Part shown: in pieces, positions 31,380-40,686 of the stretch
Layout: each line of letters starts with the position of its first letter
How positions within the stretch are numbered: position 1 is the stretch's first letter
Origin: a virus
Virus record (IMG/VR): IMGVR_UViG_3300031772_000003
Span: 1-64,000 of that record
Direction: 5' to 3' (one strand)
DNA: 64,000 nucleotides
Made by a program: the position numbers and the translations under genes
Notes under the pieces: model-generated
Databases searched by the model: none
What the model was told of the DNA's origin: nothing
The model's input: only the letters and a program-made list of their open reading frames with translations

Positions 31380-32162
31380 AGTCGGGCCGTATCTGGTTAG
31401 GGCCGGTGGGCCGGTGGCCTCAAACTTAGCCAAGGCTCGCTCCCATGAGGGAGAGACTTGTGGATGTGCCAGGCTCTGTATCGCAGGCTCAATCCCATTG
31501 TATACCCCGCAGAGTGGGCAAGCCTCCTGTAGGATAGCTTCCAGATGCTCTGGGGTCACTTGCCGCAGCACTTTGACCCCCCAGTCTCCGCCGAATACCC
31601 TATCAATTGCGGCGGCTGGGGCACAGGGATAGAAGCCTGCGTAGTTGAGCCCGAAACCGCACTTCCCGGAGGCATAGCAGCCGCGACAATGATGTTTAGT
31701 TGGCCATGATGGTCTGTCACACGGGGCCAATGTAACCGCAAAGTGCTGTTCGGTGGGGCCGTTGATCTTTTGCGTATTCCGAACACCTACACTGGGGCAC
31801 TGTTCCCTTAGCCACTCAATCTCCTGTTCCACCTTCTGGCCCACCCCGCGCGTCACGACCAGTATGTCAACATGATCGGGTGACCGGGCTTGGTAGGCTA
31901 CTGTTTCTGCAACGATGGCATGGAGTTGTGGGTGGAGCGTCGGTTCCCCTCCCATGAGAGCTATTCGCTGCCACAAGTGTCCGGACTGCTCGGACTCGTG
32001 CAGAGCATACTTTAGCTGCTCCACATCCATATCGGCCTCATGGCCAGCCCGCGCAAGTCCTGTGATGCGGTTGCAGTCGACGCAGTTATGTCCACACACA
32101 TAGGTAATATCGATCTCAAGGCGGTGGGGGTTAAGCCAAGCCTGCGTAGAGTATGGAATCAT
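31377..32162 (-). CDS. Radical SAM protein, 261 aa
   Basis: ATG at 32162 with GGGAG eight bases upstream. CxxxCxxC (CGHNCVDCN) near residue 24 and MGGEPTLHP near residue 72 identify the radical SAM core. Further Cys pairs (CRGC, CGFG, CPLCG) lie in the C-terminal half. It lacks a full SPASM domain. Substrate unknown; position next to glycosyltransferases and downstream of the tail genes suggests virion or surface modification. Confidence 0.8.
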   Translation of the reverse strand: MIPYSTQAWLNPHRLEIDITYVCGHNCVDCNRITGLARAGHEADMDVEQLKYALHESEQSGHLWQRIALMGGEPTLHPQLHAIVAETVAYQARSPDHVDILVVTRGVGQKVEQEIEWLREQCPSVGVRNTQKINGPTEQHFAVTLAPCDRPSWPTKHHCRGCYASGKCGFGLNYAGFYPCAPAAAIDRVFGGDWGVKVLRQVTPEHLEAILQEACPLCGVYNGIEPAIQSLAHPQVSPSWERALAKFEATGPPALTRYGPT

Positions 32163-33220
32163 TGTAAGACTCCCAACCACGCGGTCCGAAACACATCCAA
32201 TCCCATCTCCCGCATCGCTTTAGCTCTGGCAGCCTGCCCCATGGCTACACGCTCCTTTGGGTTATCCCGCAGCCACTTGAGCCTATCTATGAATTGCTGT
32301 CGGTCACCATATGGTACGAGGAAGCCCGTTATCCCGTCCTCGACTTGCTCCACGTTGCCTCCGCGGGCCTCAGAGACCACGGGGATGGCCGCGGCCATCA
32401 TCTCAGCTATCGCCAGGGAATAACCCTCCACGAAATGCTCTGCATTCCTGTAAATCGCGCAGTCCATCTGCTGTAAATAGCCAAACCTGGCCGTGATCGA
32501 TGGGGGTACGAAGGAGACCTTGCCTAGAAGCCCCCTGGCCCTGAACTGTTCTTTGGGGGTATCTCCCACAATGATCCCCCGAGTGGCCGTTGATATGACA
32601 GACTCGAATATCTCTGCGAGGTCACTGGGGTACTTCTCGGGCAGATCACTGCCGTAACGTCCAATGACGCATGACCCGAGCCGTGCAGGATCATCCTGGG
32701 CAAGCTTAGTGGCTGTGATTGAGCCCACATCGACACAGCCATGTATGAGCGTTGCTTTGTCCCGAAGGGGGGGCGGGAGGGTCTGCAGTCCCGCAGCACA
32801 GACACAAACATGGTTGTGCATGCCAGCTACCCAACCCGGCCTGGGGTTGTGGTAAACCGCTGTGTACTTGGGCCCAGGAGTAGAAAGCCTTGATGGGATA
32901 CGGCTCAAGTCGTTCCACGCATGGTTGACTACGGCATCGGGCCGAAGACTCGCCACATGAGCACAGACACAGTGGTCCCTGGCTTGGTACACCTTAGCTC
33001 CTGCTTGAAGCAGGGCTTGGCGCATGGTCTCATCGGTCCAGTTGCTGTCGATGATGATATGGTGGTCCCACTCATAGAGTGCCCTTACCATGTGGGCGAC
33101 GTAACTCTCGGCTCCACCGATGACTAGGAATTGAAGGTAATGGAGGCAGATACCACCGGTTCCCCGTTGAGTGGAGCGCTCCCGCCACGATTCATCCCAT
33201 TGGGGCCAGGGGGCATTCAC
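32159..33220 (-). CDS. Glycosyltransferase family 4-like, 353 aa
   Basis: GTG at 33220 with AGGAG seven bases upstream. The GT-B fold is recognised from the N-terminal LQFLVIGGAESYVAHM loop, the C-terminal EGYSLAIAEMMAAAIPVV (nucleotide-sugar EX7E motif) and GITGFLVPYGD. It transfers a sugar from a nucleotide donor; the acceptor is unknown. It lies directly downstream of the methyltransferase-GT25-GT4 fusion and overlaps the radical SAM gene by four bases. Confidence 0.85.
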   Translation of the reverse strand: MNAPWPQWDESWRERSTQRGTGGICLHYLQFLVIGGAESYVAHMVRALYEWDHHIIIDSNWTDETMRQALLQAGAKVYQARDHCVCAHVASLRPDAVVNHAWNDLSRIPSRLSTPGPKYTAVYHNPRPGWVAGMHNHVCVCAAGLQTLPPPLRDKATLIHGCVDVGSITATKLAQDDPARLGSCVIGRYGSDLPEKYPSDLAEIFESVISTATRGIIVGDTPKEQFRARGLLGKVSFVPPSITARFGYLQQMDCAIYRNAEHFVEGYSLAIAEMMAAAIPVVSEARGGNVEQVEDGITGFLVPYGDRQQFIDRLKWLRDNPKERVAMGQAARAKAMREMGLDVFRTAWLGVLQ

Positions 33221-35395
33221 CTACCATCTCCTCGCAGTCTCGGCATACCAACTCCCCATTTCCACATCCAAGACAAAATCGAAATACTTGAGGTACTGTG
33301 GGATCACGGCGTCGATGGAGTAGAGCCTGATGGCCCGCTCTCGTATGTAGATGGGGTCAAGCTCGGGGACATGGAGGAGGGCGTAACTGAACTCCGACAT
33401 GGTACGGCACCGGAAACCGGTCTTGCCGGGCTCGACTACCTCACTGAAGCTCCCCCAGTCTGTGGATATTACCGGCACCCCTGCCATTTGGCTCTCCGCA
33501 GCCACGAGACAGAACGGTTCCTGGTAGATTGATGGGGTGAAAACAGCGATGGCATTTGCGATCACCTTAGCTTTTTCTGCCCCTACGAGCCCATCATGGT
33601 ATGCCCTAAGCTTAACTTTGTGCTTGTCACAGACCTGTTGGGCAATGTACTCGCCTTTATCGACGTTGTTGCGCCCAATGAACAGGGCGTAATCCCCGGT
33701 TTTGTGTTCCGCTGGTGGGTAGTCACTGGGATCGAGGAAGTGGGGAATCACGGTGTCGAACCACTTGTAGCGCTCCGTTCGTCCGGGGTCTGTGGCATAA
33801 AGGATGGTCTGCTGGGCATAGCTTGGAAAGACCTTGTACGTGGCCCAGACCGAGGGGTAACCGGCCAGCACCTCGATGATAGGTGGCATGGCATAGGAGT
33901 GGACCCCTGCATGGGCCCAACCGTAAGTGGACGCCGCGATCTGCCGCCAGTTTTGGGCGTGGCTTACACCCATTGCGAACGCCGCGGAAAGCCGCTTGGT
34001 GTACTCCTCATGCCATTCATTGTTCCATGCCCATGTGCTTGCTGTTGGCAATCCGAGGCTCACGAATTGCCCCCCCTCCGGCACTTTAGATCCCTCAATG
34101 CCGTAGTAGGAGTAGGGAACGTGGGCGCGGGAGAGGAGGCGGCAGAACAGGGCGGCGCAAGCAAGTTGGGCGTCACTGGGGGCCGCCAGGATGTCCAGTG
34201 GAAGCGTAGGGTGCCCAAAAACATGGACGGATAGTGGAGGGGTTGCGGTTAGATGTGTAGTTACGGATATGCTACCCGAGATTTCACTTCTGCCTCCTTG
34301 CTGGTACGCAATGGGGGGTTGGGTTGCATATTTCTCTACTCCCACAAGCCTGCACAAACAAGCATCGTTGATGGCTCTGGGCTGGGCCTCCTCCCATTCC
34401 CGCAGCACGGCCTCGTATGCTCCCTGGAACACGATGTAGGCAATACCACCCATAAAGCCCTGCCCCTTGATGAGATGGGTGGAATACTGCTGCTGATTGC
34501 CGCGATTGAAACCACCGAGGTAAAGCAGACCAGCCGTTGCTGGGGCCTCTGCGAGGGCCTGGGGGATTACGGCCACGGCCTCTGGGGTGAAAGCCGCGTC
34601 GTCCTCCAACACCAGGACCGCGGGGTATCCTCGGCGCTGAGCTTCACGGACGACCCCGATGTGGGAGAGCAAACAACCGTACATCCCAGCCCTGGTTGCT
34701 CCACCCTGCCGGGGTGGATCGAAGCCAGAGGGTACATCGGCATCCTCGATGATGATGCCTGGGAAGCGCTCCAAGGTGAGGAGCGGCCCTACGGTATCTC
34801 GAACCCTGGCTAGGAAGGAATCTTTACGGTCGGGGCTGCGAGCAAGATTGATGTAGAACGCTGGTAGGGGACATCGGACCCCACACTTCGGCAGCTTCCC
34901 ATGAGGATAAAGCCAGATGAGCGAATTGCGGCGCTCAAACTGCAGGCCAGTCTCGGTGACGGTCTTTATAACCCCCACGAACCCTAAGATGTAATCATGG
35001 AATACAGCAACGCCACCGGGGGCCACAAGCGCCGTCCACCTCTCGTAGTCGGCTTTGCAGGCAGCATAGTGGTGGTCGGCATCGATGAGAAGGAGGGCAA
35101 TCGGCCCTGTGGGAAGCGGAACTTCCTGAGTCTTGCCGCAAAGTGCTTGGATATTGTGGTAGGGGGCCGTGGTGTCTTGGAACTCCATGAGTTGGTTGGG
35201 TCTCTCTATATTATCAAATGTGTCCACTGCGATGATGATGCGCTCAGGGGCGGTCTGGGCCAGCATGACCGTGGTTCGCCCAAGGAAGCAACCCAACTCC
35301 ACGATGCACCCTGGGATGTCCTTTACCCCCTCCACGAGTTGGAGAAGTTGCTCGATCTCATCGGGGGCCAAGCTCCACATCACGTCATCTGCCAC
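33221..35395 (-). CDS. Fusion: methyltransferase - GT25-like glycosyltransferase - GT4-like glycosyltransferase, 724 aa
   Basis: GTG at 35395 with AGGAG seven bases upstream. Residues about 1-165: class I SAM methyltransferase (IVELGCFLGRTTVML, then IAVDTFD, then LLLIDADHHYA). Residues about 180-385: GT25-like domain (FYINLARSPDRKDSF, GCLLSHIGVVREA, VLVLEDDAAF), the family of bacterial LPS glycosyltransferases and of collagen galactosyltransferases. Residues about 390-724: GT4-like domain (ALFIGRNNVDKGEYIA, SIYQEPFCLVAAESQMAGVPVI). The gene immediately follows the collagen-like tail protein gene. A two-sugar plus methyl transfer on one acceptor is the inferred role. Confidence 0.88.
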   Translation of the reverse strand: MADDVMWSLAPDEIEQLLQLVEGVKDIPGCIVELGCFLGRTTVMLAQTAPERIIIAVDTFDNIERPNQLMEFQDTTAPYHNIQALCGKTQEVPLPTGPIALLLIDADHHYAACKADYERWTALVAPGGVAVFHDYILGFVGVIKTVTETGLQFERRNSLIWLYPHGKLPKCGVRCPLPAFYINLARSPDRKDSFLARVRDTVGPLLTLERFPGIIIEDADVPSGFDPPRQGGATRAGMYGCLLSHIGVVREAQRRGYPAVLVLEDDAAFTPEAVAVIPQALAEAPATAGLLYLGGFNRGNQQQYSTHLIKGQGFMGGIAYIVFQGAYEAVLREWEEAQPRAINDACLCRLVGVEKYATQPPIAYQQGGRSEISGSISVTTHLTATPPLSVHVFGHPTLPLDILAAPSDAQLACAALFCRLLSRAHVPYSYYGIEGSKVPEGGQFVSLGLPTASTWAWNNEWHEEYTKRLSAAFAMGVSHAQNWRQIAASTYGWAHAGVHSYAMPPIIEVLAGYPSVWATYKVFPSYAQQTILYATDPGRTERYKWFDTVIPHFLDPSDYPPAEHKTGDYALFIGRNNVDKGEYIAQQVCDKHKVKLRAYHDGLVGAEKAKVIANAIAVFTPSIYQEPFCLVAAESQMAGVPVISTDWGSFSEVVEPGKTGFRCRTMSEFSYALLHVPELDPIYIRERAIRLYSIDAVIPQYLKYFDFVLDVEMGSWYAETARRW

Positions 35396-35433
35396 GACAT
35401 GTCTCCTCTACATTCCCTCTAACAGTCGTTGCC

Positions 35434-37053
35434 TCACTTGGCACCATGTTCTCGGAACGAAGCCCAAAAGTCCAAGTAACGCTGGGCCTCTTTGGGTGTG
35501 TATTCTACAAACCTGCCCTCTGCTCCCAAACGGACGCCGCAGAGAAGAACAAGTAGGGCTGGCCGGCTTGCGGCTGCGCCCCACGCGAGAGTGATCTCGC
35601 CTCCACGGACTTCACACCCTGGGATTCCGTCACACCACTCCGTAGGCTGGACACTCACGACTCGGATCGTCCCAGGCACACATGCTTCTACGAAGAGAGG
35701 GTCAATGGCTGCCCGCACCGAACCGCTCGGGACCGTCATGACCTCCATGAACCGCGACTCCGGCATCTCCATAGGGGTCAAAGCGCGCAACCGCCCACCG
35801 AGCCGCATTACATAAGGACCCTTATCACCCTTTGGACCACTAGGCCCGGATGGGCCGGATGGACCGGAGGGTCCGCTAGGACCCGAGGGTCCTGACAAAC
35901 CGGAGGGTCCGCTGGGACCCGATGGGCCGGATGGACCGGAGGGTCCGCTAGGACCCGAGGGTCCTGACAAACCGGAGGGTCCGCTAGGACCCGAGGGTCC
36001 TGACAAACCGGAGGGTCCGCTAGGACCCGAAGGCCCGGATGGACCCTCGGGTCCTGACAAACCGGAGGGTCCGCTAGGACCCTCCGGCCCGGCTGGGCCG
36101 GATGGGCCGGGTGGCCCAACCTGCTTCCCTACCGCCTCGCAGCTTATTTGGCATGTCTGCGCTTGGCAGGCCCATACTTGGCATGCGTTCTCACAGGCAA
36201 AAGTGCATGATGCGGCTTGGCATGCGGCTTCGCACACGGCTTGGCATCGGATGATGCACTGGGTCTGGCACGTCTGCTCCACTATGGTCTGACAGACCAA
36301 CTGGCAGAATGCACCCTCGCAACCCAACTGACAGTATCCCTGGCAGTTGGCTTGGCATGCAGTAATACAATCGATGGTCACGGCTAGGGTAGTGAGGATT
36401 GGCCCATGTGTGTCGGTGAAGCTGCCCGAGACAGAACTGCCCAACAGCGTCTCGGTCGGGACCGGGATCGTCGTCGGCAACTCGCTAAGCCACTGCCAGC
36501 ACCGCAGAATGACGTGGATGGGCCGGACCGATTCGATGGCCGTGACTTTTTCCCTGGCATCGGCGACGGGCAGGTACGCGGGGAGGCCCGCGACCATCCT
36601 GTAAAGATCGAAACGGGCGGCGCGCAGTGTATGGGCGTAGTCCAGAGTGCGGGAGTAGTCCCCATCCTCGTGGAGCGTAGTCTTGTAGAGTTCCCATGCC
36701 TTGATGCGGTCGTTGAGGCTCCACAAGAACGTCTTGTCCCAGGAGGGGTGCGTCCCCTTGATCTTGTAGAAGTAGGTCACGTTCTTGAGGAACCAGCGGC
36801 GGAAATCCTCCGCCTTCTCACTACCTGTGAGGGCTCCGATGAGGTAGGAGAGGTAGAGGATGTACTTGGCATCGCAGTAGTCGGGGTCGAAACACTTGAG
36901 CAGGAGTTGGCCGATCTCTGTGTTTGTAGTCTCAAACTCGGTCTGGATCGCGTCGAGGACGCGCTCCAGGTTGCCGGTTTCCCCAAAGCCGCCAGCCGCA
37001 AATTTGTCTCTGGCACGGATCACTTCAGGCAAAAGGCGATATAGACTAACCAC
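35434..37053 (-). CDS. Tail protein I-like with Cys-rich tract and collagen-like Gly-X-Y repeats, 539 aa
   Basis: GTG at 37053. Residues 1-200 resemble P2 gpI-type tail/baseplate proteins ([12 protein letters not shown], then PSWDKTFLW) and are paralogous to the next gene. Residues 229-305 carry 18 cysteines spaced mostly three to four residues apart. Residues about 313-414 are some 34 Gly-X-Y triplets, mainly GPSG and GLSG, a collagen-like rod. A C-terminal beta-rich domain of about 125 residues may trimerise or bind. The Ser-rich collagen triplets are plausible glycosylation sites. The fibre connects the baseplate to a distal domain. Confidence 0.85.
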   Translation of the reverse strand: MVSLYRLLPEVIRARDKFAAGGFGETGNLERVLDAIQTEFETTNTEIGQLLLKCFDPDYCDAKYILYLSYLIGALTGSEKAEDFRRWFLKNVTYFYKIKGTHPSWDKTFLWSLNDRIKAWELYKTTLHEDGDYSRTLDYAHTLRAARFDLYRMVAGLPAYLPVADAREKVTAIESVRPIHVILRCWQWLSELPTTIPVPTETLLGSSVSGSFTDTHGPILTTLAVTIDCITACQANCQGYCQLGCEGAFCQLVCQTIVEQTCQTQCIIRCQAVCEAACQAASCTFACENACQVWACQAQTCQISCEAVGKQVGPPGPSGPAGPEGPSGPSGLSGPEGPSGPSGPSGPSGLSGPSGPSGPSGLSGPSGPSGPSGPSGPSGPSGPSGLSGPSGPSGPSGPSGPSGPSGPKGDKGPYVMRLGGRLRALTPMEMPESRFMEVMTVPSGSVRAAIDPLFVEACVPGTIRVVSVQPTEWCDGIPGCEVRGGEITLAWGAAASRPALLVLLCGVRLGAEGRFVEYTPKEAQRYLDFWASFREHGAK

Positions 37054-37071
37054 GACTCTGTACCCCTACAG

Positions 37072-38022
37072 TTACGGAAATACGGGCGTGGTTTGGGTCA
37101 TTTTTTGACATGTGAGTTGACACGATTGGTTACACGTAGAAGTGCAGGACGCTTCGCACCCAGTCATACACCCCCCGGGGGCTCCGGTGCATGCGATTTG
37201 GCACGATACGGTGCAAGCACCCGTGGTGCAGGAGATCATGCAATAATTCGTGCAATTCCCCTGACATGAACACTGACAGAACCCCACGCAGGTCGTCGTG
37301 ATCTCCAAGCCACGGGCCCCACAAGCATCGGGGAACACGGGATCGAACCAGATACCGGCGTCGTTGGGGCTGGTGGCCGTGTCCACGAACGAGCCGCTCA
37401 CGCTCTGTATATCCAGGGGATCGCCGGCGTAATCCGTGTCCGAGGGGACGGGCACCGTAGTCGTAGGGACCTCCGTGGTTCCACCAGGCTTCCGGATGAG
37501 GACGTGGATGGGCCTGAAGGGCTCGGCCACGCCTCCAACGTCCACGCCCTGGTCCCCAGTGGTCATGCTGGGGGTACGGACATCGACCCTGGCCGCCTTT
37601 ATGGTGTGGGCGTAATCGGTGTAGAGCGAGTAGTCGCTCTCCTCATGCAGCTTGGTCTTCCAGAGTTCCCAGGGGAAGTGGTTGATGAAGCCGTGGCACC
37701 TGAGCATCGCCTCCCAGGACGGGCGAGTGGCCTTGATGTGCCACAACAACCCGATAGTCTTGAGGAAGACTCGGCGCTTCGCCGTGGACCAAGTCTTGCT
37801 CGTGCCGAGCCCGAGCAGCTGGCCCATCAAGGCAATGTAGGTGGGGTCAACGGTATCAGGGTCGCGTAAGGTCTTAAGATCCGTGATCTCGGTGGTTGTG
37901 GCTTCTAGTTCCTGCTCCAGCGACTCCACGATCTTCTGGAGTGTACCGATGCTCTCCCCACCCCGCGCCGCGGCGTCGTAGGTCCTCACGACCTCGGGCA
38001 GGAGCCGGTAGAGACCTAACAC
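37072..38022 (-). CDS. Tail protein I-like with Cys-rich C-terminus, 316 aa
   Basis: GTG at 38022 with AGGAG six bases upstream. Same fold as its downstream paralogue in residues 1-190 ([20 protein letters not shown]). Residues about 250-312 carry 16 cysteines in CxxxC-like spacing (CQCSCQGNC, CTNYC) and there is no collagen-like section. Follows the baseplate J-like gene directly, as gpI follows gpJ in P2-like tails. Confidence 0.85.
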   Translation of the reverse strand: MLGLYRLLPEVVRTYDAAARGGESIGTLQKIVESLEQELEATTTEITDLKTLRDPDTVDPTYIALMGQLLGLGTSKTWSTAKRRVFLKTIGLLWHIKATRPSWEAMLRCHGFINHFPWELWKTKLHEESDYSLYTDYAHTIKAARVDVRTPSMTTGDQGVDVGGVAEPFRPIHVLIRKPGGTTEVPTTTVPVPSDTDYAGDPLDIQSVSGSFVDTATSPNDAGIWFDPVFPDACGARGLEITTTCVGFCQCSCQGNCTNYCMISCTTGACTVSCQIACTGAPGGCMTGCEASCTSTCNQSCQLTCQKMTQTTPVFP

Positions 38023-38031
38023 GAGCGGCTC

Positions 38032-40686
38032 CTACGTTGCAGCGGCGATGGTGGTAACGGCGATGGTGCCGGGGACCAGAAGCTGATCGGGGCCCAGTGG
38101 CACGTCCTCCGATGGGGTGCGGAGCAACTGCCTGTAGGTGCTGTAGATTTTCGTTCCCGCGGCGGGCACGACGGCGAAGGTGAACTTATAGGCCCCTGTA
38201 TCGTAGTTGATGTAATTCGTACCCGGGGCTACGTCCCCGATCAAGACGCCGTAGCCGTCGTCCACGACGGTTTGCGAGCCCGTCGTGAAGGCGATGCCAC
38301 CAATGGCCAGGATGTCATCGTGGGGGACGATGGGTGGGAACTTGACGGAGCCCTCGACCTCACCCGTGGTCCCATCCATGACTGCCTCCTGCCCGCCCCG
38401 CTGGTAATCGATGAGGTGGCGGAACTCCGCGTTGACCGTTTCGCCCAGCGCTGGGGCACCCGAGAACGTCACATCCACGGCACCCGTCTCGTAATCGATG
38501 GTGTTGGCCCCAGCGGGATCGACGCTCCCGACCAGGAGGCCGTCGCCGTCATCAATGACTACCAAGGTCCCAGCGTCGATCCTCACGGTTCCGGGGATGA
38601 TCGTGAGGTAACGGGTGATGGGGGGGGTGAATGGGAAATTAGTGGCCACGCCGTCACCCGTGGCCACGGTGGACTCAGTTTTGACCGAGGCGGTCATGAC
38701 GTTGATCAATCCATGAGCGACGCCGGCGCTGTCCTGAATCGCGTTGTAGGCCCTGGACAGGTGGAAGTCATCGCCGGGCTCGTAGTCATCGAGCAGGTTC
38801 CTGACTGCCACAGCGACGTTAGTGGAAACCTCGGTGGCGGCGAAGTCGCTCATCAACTGGACCTCGATGCTGAGATCGAGGTAGACGATGATGCCGTCGA
38901 CCACCTCTACGTCGGTACAAATGACCCGGATCGCGCCCTGTCCGTTGTTCATGAAGTAGTTGTACAGCGCGGCCTTGAGGCCCGCGGACGGAGCCACGAT
39001 GGCTCCGGCGTAATCACGGGCCCAAATCGCGGCGCAAACCATATTGTACTCCGGGACCTCCTGCTTCAACCAGCACGACACGAATGCAGGGGCCCCGTAC
39101 ACGGGGTCGCGGAACGCATTGGCCAGGGCATTGAAGTCCGCCCGGGTCACGGCCCTGCCGTTGGCACTGACCCACGGCGGAATCCAGCGGCGGGCATGCT
39201 CTAGGGTCTCCCGGTCGAGCCCGCCGCTGCCCGGCTCCTCGTTCAGGAGATCCATTGGGATCGCCTGGGGCGGCGCGACGCCGTCGAGCCAGCCCGTGAC
39301 CGCGGTGTCGATGGCCCCGATGGGGACGTTGCCGACGAGACCGCCGCCTACACGGTAGGACACGGTGATCGCGGCCCCGTTGGGAGGCAGAGCACCACAA
39401 TCGCCGTCCCCGAATTGGATGTAGCCGTAGTCGTCGTCGTCATAGTCAATGGCGTAGACCTTAGCGGTCCCGTCGCTATAGATCAGCGACTCCACTTCGG
39501 TCCAGTCCACCCCCGCAACCCTTACGACCAGCGAGCCGTCTACGACCTCGGGCACGGTGAGCTTGAACTTCTGCCACGCCGCTCCATCGGAGGTGAAAGC
39601 ATCGGCCTGATCGAGACCCTCCACAAAGGTCAGTAAGGCCGTGAGGTCACCTGCGGGTATCCGCTGGTCCACGACGGTACGGAACGTCACGTCCCCCGTG
39701 GCTGATACCGTGGTGCCGCTGGGCAAAATCGTGTCGTTGGTCTGGACCGACCCGATCGTGGCCTTCACGCGCACTGCCGCCGCTGAGGCGGGCCGGAGCT
39801 TATACCCGACGAGCTTGCCGAGATTGACGATGCTCTCGCGGTGCTGCAATGTGGGGAGGAAGCCTTCGTTGGCGGTGTAGTCGAGGAAATAGCTTAACTG
39901 ATCTGTGCAGTTGTGCAGGAAACACCCCACCGAGAGGCCAAAGTTATGGGGCCCCTCAAGGATGCTGATGTCATATACATCCTCACGCTCTTGGAGTGCC
40001 CGCACAGAAACGATTTTGTGGTTAGCTTGGGCGAGTCGGGCCTTCACAGTGTCCTTCGAGCAAGACAACTGCCGGCTGATCTCTGGAACCGACAGTCCCT
40101 CCTGGCGAAGCCTGATCACGTCTGCTGGCAGGTGGTGGACAATTTCAGACCTCTCCCCAGGAGCGCAGAGGTTATGGGTTCCGACCCACCGCCCTGTTGC
40201 AGGGTTCTTGGTCTGTTCATAACCACGACCAGACTGCCGCCGGTACAGGGGCATCAGGCTGTCCCCCTGCTGAAGTTCGCAGGCTGGTTTATAGGTGCTG
40301 TCACGCATGAGCCACAGGTGGTTAGGTGTGCAGCGGACAGACTTCCCATTGTCAAGAGTGACCTCGACAAGTTCTGCGTCCTGCCGCGTTAGTTTGGCCT
40401 CCGCCAAAGCAGGGACGATATTCTGGCTTTGCTCATCTGCGGCATAGACCCAGAATGGCTCTCGACCTACTAGGTCCTTGATCTCTGCCTCTGCCCCATC
40501 AAGCAGAGGAATCTTTGTCTCCCCTACTACGCAATAGGCAGTGAGCTCTAGCAACGCCATGCCGATGCTGGAGGCGTACAGATCCTGCCAATCACTCGGG
40601 AACCGCGCCTTGATGTGGGAGATGAGCAGGGCCCGAATCGTTGAATAGTCCCTACCCGTGTAGTTGATCGCTGGCAATTGTGCCAT
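38032..40686 (-). CDS. Baseplate J-like protein interrupted by an intein, 884 aa (676 after splicing)
   Basis: ATG at 40686 with AAGGAGG upstream. The extein begins YTGRDYSTIRALLI and continues after splicing with LTAYCTDQLSYFLDYTANEG, then the P2 gpJ/Mu gp47 features (GAIDTAVTGWLDGV, EEPGSGGLDRETLEHAR). Baseplate J proteins form the wedge rim. The C-terminus carries two beta-modules that contain VVDDG/GSVDPxGxNTIDY-type motifs, also present in the capsid protein. The intein is at residues 52-259. Confidence 0.9.
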   Translation of the reverse strand: MAQLPAINYTGRDYSTIRALLISHIKARFPSDWQDLYASSIGMALLELTAYCVVGETKIPLLDGAEAEIKDLVGREPFWVYAADEQSQNIVPALAEAKLTRQDAELVEVTLDNGKSVRCTPNHLWLMRDSTYKPACELQQGDSLMPLYRRQSGRGYEQTKNPATGRWVGTHNLCAPGERSEIVHHLPADVIRLRQEGLSVPEISRQLSCSKDTVKARLAQANHKIVSVRALQEREDVYDISILEGPHNFGLSVGCFLHNCTDQLSYFLDYTANEGFLPTLQHRESIVNLGKLVGYKLRPASAAAVRVKATIGSVQTNDTILPSGTTVSATGDVTFRTVVDQRIPAGDLTALLTFVEGLDQADAFTSDGAAWQKFKLTVPEVVDGSLVVRVAGVDWTEVESLIYSDGTAKVYAIDYDDDDYGYIQFGDGDCGALPPNGAAITVSYRVGGGLVGNVPIGAIDTAVTGWLDGVAPPQAIPMDLLNEEPGSGGLDRETLEHARRWIPPWVSANGRAVTRADFNALANAFRDPVYGAPAFVSCWLKQEVPEYNMVCAAIWARDYAGAIVAPSAGLKAALYNYFMNNGQGAIRVICTDVEVVDGIIVYLDLSIEVQLMSDFAATEVSTNVAVAVRNLLDDYEPGDDFHLSRAYNAIQDSAGVAHGLINVMTASVKTESTVATGDGVATNFPFTPPITRYLTIIPGTVRIDAGTLVVIDDGDGLLVGSVDPAGANTIDYETGAVDVTFSGAPALGETVNAEFRHLIDYQRGGQEAVMDGTTGEVEGSVKFPPIVPHDDILAIGGIAFTTGSQTVVDDGYGVLIGDVAPGTNYINYDTGAYKFTFAVVPAAGTKIYSTYRQLLRTPSEDVPLGPDQLLVPGTIAVTTIAAAT
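39910..40533 (-). mobile_element. Intein with HTH in place of a homing nuclease, 208 aa, in the baseplate J protein
   Basis: Block A CVVGETKIPL, block B CTPNHLW and a C-terminal FLHN before Cys+1. The middle has EIVHHL, where HNH inteins of this type have VVHHKDG, then abruptly a helix-turn-helix (VIRLRQEGLSVPEISRQLS, then KDTVKARL). The N-terminal splicing half is similar to that of the SPASM intein (ASLMPLYKG versus DSLMPLYRR). The nuclease seems to be lost or replaced. Confidence 0.88.
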
